64,000 nucleotides of DNA, taken from contig CAMAUY010000009.1 of NCBI GenBank assembly GCA_945861565.1, positions 17,438 through 81,437 on the forward strand, given 5' to 3'. Source of the stretch: Akkermansia muciniphila. GTDB lineage: Bacteria > Verrucomicrobiota > Verrucomicrobiia > Limisphaerales > UBA9464. The notes beneath the pieces are model-generated. The model ran no database searches, had not been told where the DNA came from, and was given only the letters and a program-made list of their open reading frames with translations. This document shows, one piece after another, positions 34,784 to 43,791 of the stretch (position 1 is the first letter of the stretch; every line of letters begins with the position of its first letter). The position numbers were made by a program, and so were the translations under genes.

Positions 34784-37096
34784 TTAGAGCCAGTTCCCGA
34801 TGACTAGGTAAGGCGACCAATAGCAGGGATGACGATAGCGGCGATCGTTGAGGAGTTTGATCTGAGCCATCTGCAACGCGCGGGCCTTGGAAACAGGCGG
34901 TGTGCTGCGCATTTGTTCATAGACCTCCGAAATGAGCGCGGAGGTGGATTGGTCGTTAACGAACCACAGAGTGGCCAGGGCACTGCGAGCGCCCGCCTTG
35001 ATGGCGACGCCCGCGAGTCCAAGTGCGGCCCGGTCATCGCCCGCAGCCGTCTGGCAAGCGCTCAAAACAAGCAATTCCACGGGCCGCCCTCGATATTGGC
35101 CAGGACGGAGCAGTGCCTCCAGGTCGTTGAGCGTCAGCTTGCTGTCGTAGGTGAGTACAAACGTCTTGCGCACGTCGCGGTCAAATTGCCCGTGCGAGGC
35201 TATATGAACGATCGAGTATTGTTCCTCGCTCAATTTGCGCTTGAGTTCCGCGGAGGTGAAGTTCTCATCCAGCAACGTCTCGCCGGAGTACAAGGGTTTA
35301 ATGCTGCGCAACTCGCCTGCCACGAAGTTTAAGGGTGCGAAACCTTGCACCGGCTTTGAAAGTCCGTTCAAGAGCAGGCGAACGTTGCCGCGTTCGATGG
35401 GCTGGGGTGCGACCAGCGAGAGCCCGGGTGCGACGGCTACCGCCAAGTCCTGAATGAGAAACCGTTCACCGTCGTGCAGGCTGGCGAATGGAATCGTCCG
35501 GAGAGCGCCGTCCGGAACGAACACCAGTGTATGGATGCCGTTTTCTTTGAGTAACCCCCGGATCGGCCGAATGAGCCAATCGTAGAGTTGCTGCGCCTGC
35601 TCCAGGTACCCGTAGGTGGTGCGGGTTTCGAGATTGCGGCGGAACTGTCTCACCGATGCCGTGAGGGTGTCGGCGTCAACCTCCACGGTGAAACGTTTGA
35701 GGCCCGAGGTCAGGCCGACCAACACTTCTGTGCGAGTGGGTAACGGGATCAAATAGATCACGGCCGTGTGTTCGTCCACCGCTTCGACGGCCTGCGTCTT
35801 CGCTCGCTGCACGTTGACGCAGTCGTCGCAGAAATAGTCTTCGAGCTCGACGGCCTTGAGGTGCTCGACCGTACTCCTCGCCTCCAGGAGAAGGTCCTGT
35901 TCTTTGTTCGGATCGGCGGCGGATTTGGCTTGCTGCAGCAACAAATCCGCCAGTTCGAAGAAAAGCGGTCCCTCGGCCTCGCGGAAGGACCGGCGAGCGG
36001 TGGCGTTACCGTAGCCCAATGAAACATCGTTGCGGATGGGTTGCATGGTTTCGACCGCGCGCCGATACGCCTGGACCGCTGACTCGGTATCTCCCTGAGC
36101 CTTTAGCAGCCGGCCGGCTTGCCATTCCCACCGATACAAAGCCTCCGGCATTTGCGCTTGCTGGGCGGCAAAAACGGCTCGCCGGGTGAGCGCCAACGCG
36201 ATGTCGCGCTGCCCATCCTGCTCGTAGAGTTGCGCCTGGTACCCGAGCGCATAGGTTTCGATCGACCGATCATGCACTTTTTCGGCGAATTCCAAGGCCC
36301 TCTGGTACGATTGGAGGGCGCGCAGCTTGAGTCGCCGGGCGGGTTCGGTATCCGTGGTCTTGATTTGTCGGTCGGTTTGTCCCGCGGTGAGCAGCAAAAA
36401 TGCTTGGGCATGAGACGCGTCCAGCAGCTCGATTTCCCGAATCGCCTGAGTATTTAGGTCCTCGGCTTTCGGGGCGTCGCCGGCTCGCGCCGCGGTCGCT
36501 GCGGCGTTGCAGAGAGCCTGCGCCGTCAGCCACTTGTTGCCTGCTTGGCGAGCGAGCCCGATGCATTCTTCGTAGGCAGCGAGTGCTTCCGTGTTTTTTT
36601 GCTGAGTCGCAAACAAGTTCCCCAGGTCATTGAGAATGGCCCCAGCACTCTCCGAATCGTTGTCGGCTCGTGCCGCCGCCAAAGCCTCACGCAACAATGA
36701 GGCGGCCCGCTCGGCTTCCAGGGTCATGATCAAAGCCGCGCCCAGTTTGCTTTTGACCCGCATCACTTGGGACGGGTCGTGGGTTTTTTGAGCGCGATCG
36801 AGCGCACCTTCCAGGATTTGCACCGCGCGCCGTTGTTGGCCAAGGGCTTGGTACGCGCCGGCAAGCGACACCGAGGTCAGGATTTCGGCGTTGGTGTTCC
36901 CTTGGCTGCGGAAGGACTCCACCGCCTTCTGCCAATGGTCGGCGGCCTGACTGAACGCACCTTGTTGGAACGCGCGCTGTCCTTGGTCGACGAGGGCGCG
37001 TCCATCCGCGAGGACCCCATGCACGCCGCCGAGGCAGGCCATTAGCAGCAAGAAGCCTAGTTCGGATGCAGTGCGCTTTGAGATTTTCACGATCAT
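34784..37096 (-). CDS. TPR-CHAT (caspase-like) protein
   Basis: 770 aa from the ATG at 37096 (MIVKISKRTASELGFLLLMA, ending GVHGVLADG: a signal-peptide-like start); the ORF extends upstream to 37153 without a signal. Residues ~50-400 are tetratricopeptide repeats (ALVDQGQRAFQQGAFSQAAD, ALAAYEECIGLARQAGNKW). The CHAT domain (about 480-770) keeps the caspase-like dyad: His635 in IVHIASHGQF and Cys681 in LLVLSACQTAAGDD. It closes with YWSPYLVIGNW. CHAT proteases cleave partner proteins in other systems, but the target here is unknown. It is the first gene of the CHAT-cyclase-DUF928 operon and divergent to the glutaminase gene. Confidence 0.93.
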   Translation of the reverse strand: MIVKISKRTASELGFLLLMACLGGVHGVLADGRALVDQGQRAFQQGAFSQAADHWQKAVESFRSQGNTNAEILTSVSLAGAYQALGQQRRAVQILEGALDRAQKTHDPSQVMRVKSKLGAALIMTLEAERAASLLREALAAARADNDSESAGAILNDLGNLFATQQKNTEALAAYEECIGLARQAGNKWLTAQALCNAAATAARAGDAPKAEDLNTQAIREIELLDASHAQAFLLLTAGQTDRQIKTTDTEPARRLKLRALQSYQRALEFAEKVHDRSIETYALGYQAQLYEQDGQRDIALALTRRAVFAAQQAQMPEALYRWEWQAGRLLKAQGDTESAVQAYRRAVETMQPIRNDVSLGYGNATARRSFREAEGPLFFELADLLLQQAKSAADPNKEQDLLLEARSTVEHLKAVELEDYFCDDCVNVQRAKTQAVEAVDEHTAVIYLIPLPTRTEVLVGLTSGLKRFTVEVDADTLTASVRQFRRNLETRTTYGYLEQAQQLYDWLIRPIRGLLKENGIHTLVFVPDGALRTIPFASLHDGERFLIQDLAVAVAPGLSLVAPQPIERGNVRLLLNGLSKPVQGFAPLNFVAGELRSIKPLYSGETLLDENFTSAELKRKLSEEQYSIVHIASHGQFDRDVRKTFVLTYDSKLTLNDLEALLRPGQYRGRPVELLVLSACQTAAGDDRAALGLAGVAIKAGARSALATLWFVNDQSTSALISEVYEQMRSTPPVSKARALQMAQIKLLNDRRYRHPCYWSPYLVIGNWL

Positions 37097-37273
37097 CAAG
37101 TGTTGATTACTTCTCCTTTCATTTGAAGTAAAGCACTGCTTGCCAGTGTTCACTCCCGGGCCGGATTATATCTCGAAAGACGACAATGACCTTGCTAAAT
37201 CCGCCGAGATGAAACGTGCTTTGCACACTCTGATTTTGGGAAGCTGCTAAGTTCGTTTCCAAGCCGATCCGCC
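37097..37273. promoter_or_regulatory. Divergent regulatory region between CHAT operon and glutaminase
   Basis: 177 bp shared by two divergent transcription units, so it must hold promoters for both. One weak candidate for the plus strand is TTGCAC followed, 18 bp on, by TGCTAA, about 30 bp before the glutaminase start. I found no clear palindrome of CRP type. Confidence 0.4.
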
Positions 37274-39130
37274 ATGAGCACATCATCGAACACGTCCTTA
37301 TTGTTATCCCCCATCATTGATAGTCTGAATCAGTTGCATCGCGAATTTGCCGCGGTAACCGATGGCAAGGTTGCCACCTACATTCCCGAACTTGCCAAGG
37401 CCAATCCCGATTGGTTCGGCATTTGCCTCGTCACGTCGAACGGCGTTGTCTACGAAGTCGGTGATTCCCGGCAGCCGTTCACGATTCAATCCATCTCCAA
37501 GCCCTTCGTCTATGGCCTGGCTCTGGAGGATAATGGTCGCGCACCCGTGCTCCAGAAAATCGGGGTGGAACCCACGGGCGACGCGTTCAACTCCATCAGC
37601 CTGGATCCCGGCACCGGACGGCCGCGCAATCCGATGATCAATGCGGGGGCCATCGCGGCCGCCGGTCTGATCGCGGGCCGGACGTCACAAGCGAAATTGG
37701 GCCGCCTCTTGGAAATGTTCAATCTTTACGCCGGTCATGATCTGGCGATCGACACAGCCGTTTATCGATCCGAAAGCGACACCGGCCATCGTAACCGCGC
37801 CATCGGCCACATGCTCCGCAATTTTGACATCCTCACCGAGGATCCTGCGCCATCGGTTGAACTCTACTTCCAGCAATGCTCTGTTTCGGTGACGTGCCGC
37901 GACCTCGGCGTCATGGCCGCCACGCTGGCCAACCGCGGCATCAACCCCGTCACCGGAAAACAAGCCATTCGGGGCGAATATGTGGAAAACATCCTGAGCG
38001 TGATGGGTTCCTGCGGCATGTACGACTACGCCGGCGAATGGATCTACAACATCGGCATGCCCGCCAAGAGCGGTGTATCCGGCGGGATCATCGCCGTGCT
38101 GCCGGGACAAATGGGCATCGGGGTGTTCTCCCCGCCGCTGGACGCTCGTGGCAACAGCGTGCGCGGCATCCGCACGTGCGATGCCTTGTCGCGCCACTTC
38201 GACCTGCATCTGTTCAACCGACCCGGCATTGGCAAGCCGGCGTTGCGACTGAAGTTCACCGGAGCCGAATTGAGTTCCAGCCGTGTCCGCATGCCGCAGG
38301 AAAGCCAGGCCCTGCGCCAGTTCGGCTCCAGCATCACCGTCTACCAACTTCAGGGCAACCTCACCTTCGCCACAGCCGAGGTGGTGGTGCATGACGTCAT
38401 CGAAAGCGCCCAGTCTATCCAGTACCTGATACTGGATTACAAACGCGTGCTCAGTCTGAATGAAAGCGCGGCCTGGCTGTTTTGCGAATTGCTGCGCAAG
38501 CTTTCGGATCTCGGGAAGTCCGTCTTATTCGTCCATTCCGAGCGCACGCCGCTCTTGCGCCGCTACATGAAAGCCAAGCTGCGCGAACGTTATGAACAAA
38601 TGTTTCGCGCCTTCGATGACAACGATCTCGCGTTGGAATGGTGCGAAAACCACCTCCTCGAAGCCACGCTGCCGGGCCTCAACGCCGACCGCGTCGCCGC
38701 GCCGGAGGAATTCGAGTTGTTTCACCGCCTCGATCCGGCCGAAATCGCCTCGGTCACGGCGCTCTTGCGCCGGCGTGTTTACCGGTGCCACGAAGTGATT
38801 ATCAACGCGGGCGACGAAGCGCGCGAACTGTTCCTGCTCATGCGGGGCAGCGCAAGCGCAGTGATCATGCTCGCTTCCGGGGCGAAGAAACGCCTCGCCA
38901 CCTTTGCCGCCGGCATGGCATTTGGGGAGATGGCCATCATCGACCGCGCCCCCCGATCGGCCATGATCGTCGCAGACTCCGAGGTCGAGTGCGAGCTGCT
39001 GACGTTAGAGGATTTCAACGACCTCAGTCAGAGGCATCCCGACATCAAAATCAAACTGCTGGAAAACCTCAGCCTCGGCCTGTGCAGCAAACTACGCAAA
39101 GCCAACCGCGAGCTGAGCGTTTTCGATTAG
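37274..39130 (+). CDS. glsA: Glutaminase A with STAS and cyclic-nucleotide-binding domains
   Basis: 618 aa, against ~310 for plain GlsA. Residues 1-~310 are the beta-lactamase-like glutaminase that converts glutamine to glutamate and ammonia. The catalytic SxxK is Ser73-Lys76 in FTIQSISKPFVYGLAL, with PRNPMINAGAIAAAGLI and GMPAKSGVSGGIIAVLPG also conserved. Residues ~330-450 form a STAS domain (GNLTFATAEVVVHDVI, LILDYKRVLSLNESAAWLF). Residues ~485-610 form a cNMP-binding domain whose phosphate cassette FGEMAIIDRAPRSAMIVA keeps the Glu and Arg that hold cAMP. Regulation of the enzyme by cAMP is therefore plausible, and an adenylate cyclase is encoded in the divergent operon. Cytoplasmic. The link to the cyclase is inference. 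Confidence 0.95.
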   Translation: MSTSSNTSLLLSPIIDSLNQLHREFAAVTDGKVATYIPELAKANPDWFGICLVTSNGVVYEVGDSRQPFTIQSISKPFVYGLALEDNGRAPVLQKIGVEPTGDAFNSISLDPGTGRPRNPMINAGAIAAAGLIAGRTSQAKLGRLLEMFNLYAGHDLAIDTAVYRSESDTGHRNRAIGHMLRNFDILTEDPAPSVELYFQQCSVSVTCRDLGVMAATLANRGINPVTGKQAIRGEYVENILSVMGSCGMYDYAGEWIYNIGMPAKSGVSGGIIAVLPGQMGIGVFSPPLDARGNSVRGIRTCDALSRHFDLHLFNRPGIGKPALRLKFTGAELSSSRVRMPQESQALRQFGSSITVYQLQGNLTFATAEVVVHDVIESAQSIQYLILDYKRVLSLNESAAWLFCELLRKLSDLGKSVLFVHSERTPLLRRYMKAKLRERYEQMFRAFDDNDLALEWCENHLLEATLPGLNADRVAAPEEFELFHRLDPAEIASVTALLRRRVYRCHEVIINAGDEARELFLLMRGSASAVIMLASGAKKRLATFAAGMAFGEMAIIDRAPRSAMIVADSEVECELLTLEDFNDLSQRHPDIKIKLLENLSLGLCSKLRKANRELSVFD

Positions 39131-39519
39131 CCGAGTCATCAAACGGTGCATGGTTTCCATGAAGAGCGCTCATGAGGAAGTTTGGATGCCAGTTTGGATG
39201 ATAGACTTGAGTCGTGAGCGACGTTGCGTATCTGGATCGGAAATGGCCGAGTTTACAGTGCGGACCGGTGCTATTCGATGGCGGAGGGGCTTGGTTATGT
39301 GGTACGCCGGAACGGGTCGTGATTTCCGTTTTCGCGACCCTTTCACGCCCGCCTTATGCTCAGCCGACACCCTGCCGATGGGTGGAAGGACCCTTAACAT
39401 ATCGGGGCTTTGCCGCAGCATTACCCGATGAATTGGGCTAACCATCCGATGCGTCGGGTACGTTCCCATAAGCAAACTTTGACGACCCGATCTCAAAGCT
39501 GAACAGGAAAGATTGCGCC
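39131..39519. other. 389-bp intergenic region without a gene
   Basis: No coding pattern with a start, RBS and conserved protein was found. Near its end a 6-bp stem CTTTGA/TCAAAG (39478-39483/39494-39499) stands just before an AGGAAAG ribosome-binding site for the next gene. Smaller hairpins such as CCGA-TGCG-TCGG occur upstream. It may contain the promoter and leader of the HYR-protein gene. Confidence 0.5.
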
Positions 39520-41232
39520 ATGATTAAAGCAAAGAAAGTTCTCGATTTGAAACACGCTGCAACTGCATTTTTAATGGCCTTGTATGCGCTTCCGGCGACA
39601 GCTGGTAACAAGACCATGGTGTCACCTAACGGTGTGGGAAAGGTGGAATCCAGCGTGAACTACAGCGTTCTCACCGAGGCGAAAAACCCGTCGACCGGGG
39701 TCTCCGGTACGGCCACAGTCATCCGACCCGCCGCCGGTGTTAACCCAGCAGCGGGCTTTACCGGTGTCGCCGTGCCTCTGCCCGCCGACGTCCCCAAAAC
39801 GAACTACTGCACGGTCACGACCGCGTATGTTACGGGCGGATACAAGGCGGTGGTTAGGTCTTATGTCACCGGTGGTGCCACGGCCGACAATACCGACCTT
39901 GACGCAAAAATTGAGACCACCCCCGTGAATTGCGCCTTCTACGACGTCGAGGCAACGACCGAGATTCTCGGACCCAACTCGGGTCAACTACTGGTGGTTG
40001 GACAGGCAAGTGCCGGGGTAACGCTATGGTTTCGTGCCTTTGAATTTGCCGCCGACGACCCCGACAATGTGACGCGCGAGGAAGTAGTCGCGGGCGGTAA
40101 ATTGAAATATGAAGTATTGATCGCTGGCCCTTTCGAGTACGAAGCCGGATGTGCTTTAAAATCCCAGTTTACGTTCGGCGGGGATACGAACAATCTTTAT
40201 ATCATGACCGACGCGGTGGCCAAGAGTGTTGCGTTCACCGTCACGTGTCCGGAAAATGTTGTCTTTGGGTGCAATGATACCGTGGTCTATCCGTTGCCGA
40301 CAGTCACTGGTGGTTGTGGAACCATCTTGGCGAGCTACAATCCGCCCGCCAATTCGCTATCCGTTGGCGAGAATACGGTAACGCTCACCGCTTATGACGA
40401 AGTGGGCAACACGAACACCTGCATCTTCACGGTGACCATTGAAGACACGACCGCGCCGGAGGCGCCGGAGTTGGCCACGGTGTCCGAACAATGTTCGGCG
40501 AGCGTGACCGCACCGACAGCGACGGACGACTGCGCCGGGACGGTGACAGGCACGACGGGCGATCTGCTGAGTTACGCCAGCCAGGGCACCTACACGGTGC
40601 ATTGGACCTTCGACGACGGCAACGGGAACAGGAGCACGGCGAACCAGACCGTGATCGTCAAGGATACGATCCCGCCGGCGACGCCGGTGCTGGCGACGGT
40701 GACCGGGTCATGCGGGGCGGCTGTAACCGTGCCCGTGCCGACCACGACCGACAACTGTGCCGGGACGGTGACAGGCAGGACGGACGATCCGCTCGTTTAC
40801 AGCGACCTGGGAACGCACATCGTGCATTGGACCTTTAGCGACGGGAATGGCAATAGCACGCCGGCCAATCAGACCGTGATCGTGGGAGGGCTTACCTTTA
40901 AAGGGTTCTATTCGCCAATCGGCACCGTAAACAACCGTTGCTCATCTCCGGTAATCGCCAATCAGGGCAGTATTGTTCCCATAAAGTTCGACATGTTGTG
41001 CGGCACCTCCTACGTCAAGACGGGCGAACCACCGACCGTGCTCATCCAGCGAATGACGACGAATCAAAATCAATGTGAGCCTACCGGCCCTATTGTTACG
41101 GTAGTTGCAGTGTATCAAAATGACTGGCATTACAACTGGGATACCAGTGGTTGGATTAAGGGCGCTACGTATAAGGTCACCATACTTCTCCCGGGCGGCG
41201 GGAGCCCGTATGTATACGTAAAGCTCAAATAA
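39520..41232 (+). CDS. Secreted HYR/Ig-like repeat protein
   Basis: 570 aa. Signal peptide ending near ALPATAGNK. The N-terminal ~220 residues are an unassigned beta-rich region. Next comes a HYR-like module (VTCPENVVFGCNDTVVYPLP) and then two near-identical modules joined by short linkers (TDDCAGTVTGTTGDLLSY and TDNCAGTVTGRTDDPLVY; each ends in VHWTF-DGNGN). The repeat is also visible in the DNA at about 40530 and 40767. Such proteins are surface or extracellular adhesion-type proteins. Paired Cys residues suggest disulfides. It starts 9 bp after an AGGAAAG site and ends 63 bp before the TpsA gene. Confidence 0.8.
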   Translation: MIKAKKVLDLKHAATAFLMALYALPATAGNKTMVSPNGVGKVESSVNYSVLTEAKNPSTGVSGTATVIRPAAGVNPAAGFTGVAVPLPADVPKTNYCTVTTAYVTGGYKAVVRSYVTGGATADNTDLDAKIETTPVNCAFYDVEATTEILGPNSGQLLVVGQASAGVTLWFRAFEFAADDPDNVTREEVVAGGKLKYEVLIAGPFEYEAGCALKSQFTFGGDTNNLYIMTDAVAKSVAFTVTCPENVVFGCNDTVVYPLPTVTGGCGTILASYNPPANSLSVGENTVTLTAYDEVGNTNTCIFTVTIEDTTAPEAPELATVSEQCSASVTAPTATDDCAGTVTGTTGDLLSYASQGTYTVHWTFDDGNGNRSTANQTVIVKDTIPPATPVLATVTGSCGAAVTVPVPTTTDNCAGTVTGRTDDPLVYSDLGTHIVHWTFSDGNGNSTPANQTVIVGGLTFKGFYSPIGTVNNRCSSPVIANQGSIVPIKFDMLCGTSYVKTGEPPTVLIQRMTTNQNQCEPTGPIVTVVAVYQNDWHYNWDTSGWIKGATYKVTILLPGGGSPYVYVKLK

Positions 41233-41295
41233 TTGCTGGCGAAGTCCGCAAAGCCGCCGCCGACAGACTACCTGGCCATAAGCAGAGTAAGCTCA

Positions 41296-43791
41296 ATGAT
41301 AACCTCATGGCTGATTCGAGCGAGGCCTCTTTTCGTTATCGGGTTGACGGTTCTCCTGCTGGCGGCCGGCAGGAGAACCGGCCGAGCTCAGGTGGTGCTT
41401 GATGGCAAATTTGGATCTACCGGGGCGTTGACAGGCCCGAATTATTCGGTCACCGCTGCAATGGGTGCCACCAAGGGGAATAATCTATTTCACAGCTTTG
41501 CGCAGTTCGATCTCAAGGCGGGCGACGTAGCCGGATTTTCGGGTCCCGCCAATATCCAGAATATCCTGAGCCGGGTGACCGGCGGCGCCTCATCCTCCAT
41601 TGACGGGACCATTCGATCCGGAATTGTCGGGGCGAATTTCTACTTCATCAATCCGGCTGGCGTTGTGTTTGGCCCTAATGCCGCCGTCGATGTCAGCGGT
41701 TCCTTTGCGGTCAGCACTGCCAATTATATCAAGTTGACGGACGACGCCAAGTTTATGGCAACGCTGGATGCGGACGACTCCATGCTGAGCTCGGCACCCG
41801 TCTCGGCCTTCGGATTTTTGGAGGGCGCAAGCGGCACTATCGAAGTAAATGGCGCGTTACGCTCCGCGCCCGGCACGCCTTTGTCGGTGATTGGAAGCAG
41901 CGTTTTAGTGGGTGACGGTGCAACGCTTGAAGCGATTGGGAGTCAAATCAGCCTTACCGGCGTCAGCTCCGCCGGGGAGGTAGCGCCGGTGATTCCAGCA
42001 TCCATTAAAGGTGGGTCGACGGCCCCCGGGAATGGGGTCGCCCATTCTGCGGGGACGGTCGTGATTCGAGGCGGGAGATTGGTCGTTGAAAATGCGCGTA
42101 TCGACGTGAGTAAGACCGGAGGCGACGTCAAATTGGAACTCAGCGATAGCGTGGAAGTTCTCCAGGGCGGTCAGGTCACCACCACGAGTTCGGGTACGAC
42201 CCAGGGCGGCACTGTCACGATTCAATCGCCCACCGTGGTTGTGGATGGTCAGGATGGCTCCGCGCCTACCCGGATCGCGGCGGAAACCTCAAGCGACGAC
42301 ATCCTGGGTGCCGGTGGCAATGTGATTATGCACTCCGACTCCGTGGAGTTGCGCCGGGGGGCGGAAATATCCGTTTCCACGTTTGGAGCTGCCGACGCGG
42401 GGCGGGTGGAAATCACGACGGGTTCATTGCGGCTGCAGGGTTCGGATTCGGAGCTTTTCCAGTATCCGACGCAGATCAGCGCCAACGCTGCACCGATTAC
42501 TGGCGTTGCCTTTGGGTCGGGGGGCCAAATCATCATTCACGCTGATTCCCTTCAAGTCGCAAATTTTTCAGCAATTTCAGCCAGCACGTCGGGAGATGCG
42601 AATGCAGGTTCTATTGATATCACGGCAAATTCGATCGGGCTTAAGGACAGCTCGGTAACCACATATTCGACTGGAGCCGGCAGCGGCGGCGACGTCCGCA
42701 TTCAGAGCCAGGACCTCACGTTGGACGGACCGTTCGGGTCAATCACCGCCCAGACACTTGGATTGAACAGTCAGCTGCCAGCGGGAAAGGGGGGACTTAT
42801 CGACATTAAGACGGGCTCGTTGAAACTGCTGAACGACGCCGCGATTTCAGCCAGCACGTACGGAGACGGGAATGGGGGGAACATCAAGATCTCGGCCGGT
42901 TCAGTCGTTCTCGACACGGGCCATCCCCAACCTGGCATCACCCCAGGGATATCCGCGTCGAGCGGACTTTCATTTGATGGCGTTGAGAATACGGGTTCGG
43001 GAGGCGACATTTCCTTGCAGGCAGGTTCCTTGACCTTGCGCAATGGCATGCTCATTTCGGCGACCACCGCCACTCCGGGACACGGCGGCAATATCAACAT
43101 CGAAGCCGGGAACGTTTCCCTCGACACGACCTCCTCCATTCAATCGGCTTCCGAAGGAACGGGTCGGGCGGGGACCCTTTCGCTTCAGTCCGCGAAAAAC
43201 GTCATTCTGACGGGCGATAGTTCGGTCAGTACCTCCGCGCCCCAAAGCAGTGGCGGAGATATCTACGTCCAGGCGGGTGATGAAATTCAAGTCTTGGGCG
43301 CCAAAATTACGGCCCAGGCTGGACCCGGCGGCGGTGGCAATATCTCGCTGACGGCTCCGTCCCTGATTTATCTATTGAACGGCACGGTCACCGCTCAGGC
43401 TGCGGGTGACGGTGGCAATCTGACGATTGCCCCGGTCTTCTTGATCCTGAACGAGAGCGCCTTGATCTCCAAATCCAGTACGGCCAATGGCGGAAACATT
43501 ACCATCTTGTCCGACTATTTCTTTCAGTCTGCGAGCCTGATTGATGCCTCGGCCCCATTCGGTTTGCCGGGAACCGTCAGTGTCTCCGCACCGGAGGTGG
43601 ACCTGAGTGGCGCCTTGATCGGATTGCCCAGTAGCCTGCTGGACGCGGAAACTCAGTTGCGTCCGGCGTGTGGCGTGCGTTTGACGGAGAATATCAGCAG
43701 TTTCAGCGTACTCGGTCGGGGTGGTCTGCCCATGGAACCGGGTGGTTTCGTGCCGAGCGGGGCGGTACTCTTTTTTAATGAACGGAAATAG
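41296..43791 (+). CDS. TpsA: filamentous haemagglutinin-type two-partner-secretion exoprotein
   Basis: 831 aa from the ATG at 41296; a TTG start at 41233 was rejected. After a signal (ARPLFVIGLTVLLLAAG) comes the TPS haemagglutination-activity domain: GNNLFHSFAQFDLKAGDVAG, IDGTIRSGIVGANFYFINPA and GVVFGPNAAVDVSGSF. This domain directs export through a TpsB pore. The remainder is a beta-helix of glycine-rich repeats with GG-DI/N-I patterns (GSGGDISLQAGSLTLRNGM, GHGGNINIEAGNVSLD). It is short for this family and has no C-terminal toxin domain, which suggests an adhesin or matrix protein. The partner TpsB gene overlaps the 3' end. Confidence 0.92.
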   Translation: MITSWLIRARPLFVIGLTVLLLAAGRRTGRAQVVLDGKFGSTGALTGPNYSVTAAMGATKGNNLFHSFAQFDLKAGDVAGFSGPANIQNILSRVTGGASSSIDGTIRSGIVGANFYFINPAGVVFGPNAAVDVSGSFAVSTANYIKLTDDAKFMATLDADDSMLSSAPVSAFGFLEGASGTIEVNGALRSAPGTPLSVIGSSVLVGDGATLEAIGSQISLTGVSSAGEVAPVIPASIKGGSTAPGNGVAHSAGTVVIRGGRLVVENARIDVSKTGGDVKLELSDSVEVLQGGQVTTTSSGTTQGGTVTIQSPTVVVDGQDGSAPTRIAAETSSDDILGAGGNVIMHSDSVELRRGAEISVSTFGAADAGRVEITTGSLRLQGSDSELFQYPTQISANAAPITGVAFGSGGQIIIHADSLQVANFSAISASTSGDANAGSIDITANSIGLKDSSVTTYSTGAGSGGDVRIQSQDLTLDGPFGSITAQTLGLNSQLPAGKGGLIDIKTGSLKLLNDAAISASTYGDGNGGNIKISAGSVVLDTGHPQPGITPGISASSGLSFDGVENTGSGGDISLQAGSLTLRNGMLISATTATPGHGGNINIEAGNVSLDTTSSIQSASEGTGRAGTLSLQSAKNVILTGDSSVSTSAPQSSGGDIYVQAGDEIQVLGAKITAQAGPGGGGNISLTAPSLIYLLNGTVTAQAAGDGGNLTIAPVFLILNESALISKSSTANGGNITILSDYFFQSASLIDASAPFGLPGTVSVSAPEVDLSGALIGLPSSLLDAETQLRPACGVRLTENISSFSVLGRGGLPMEPGGFVPSGAVLFFNERK

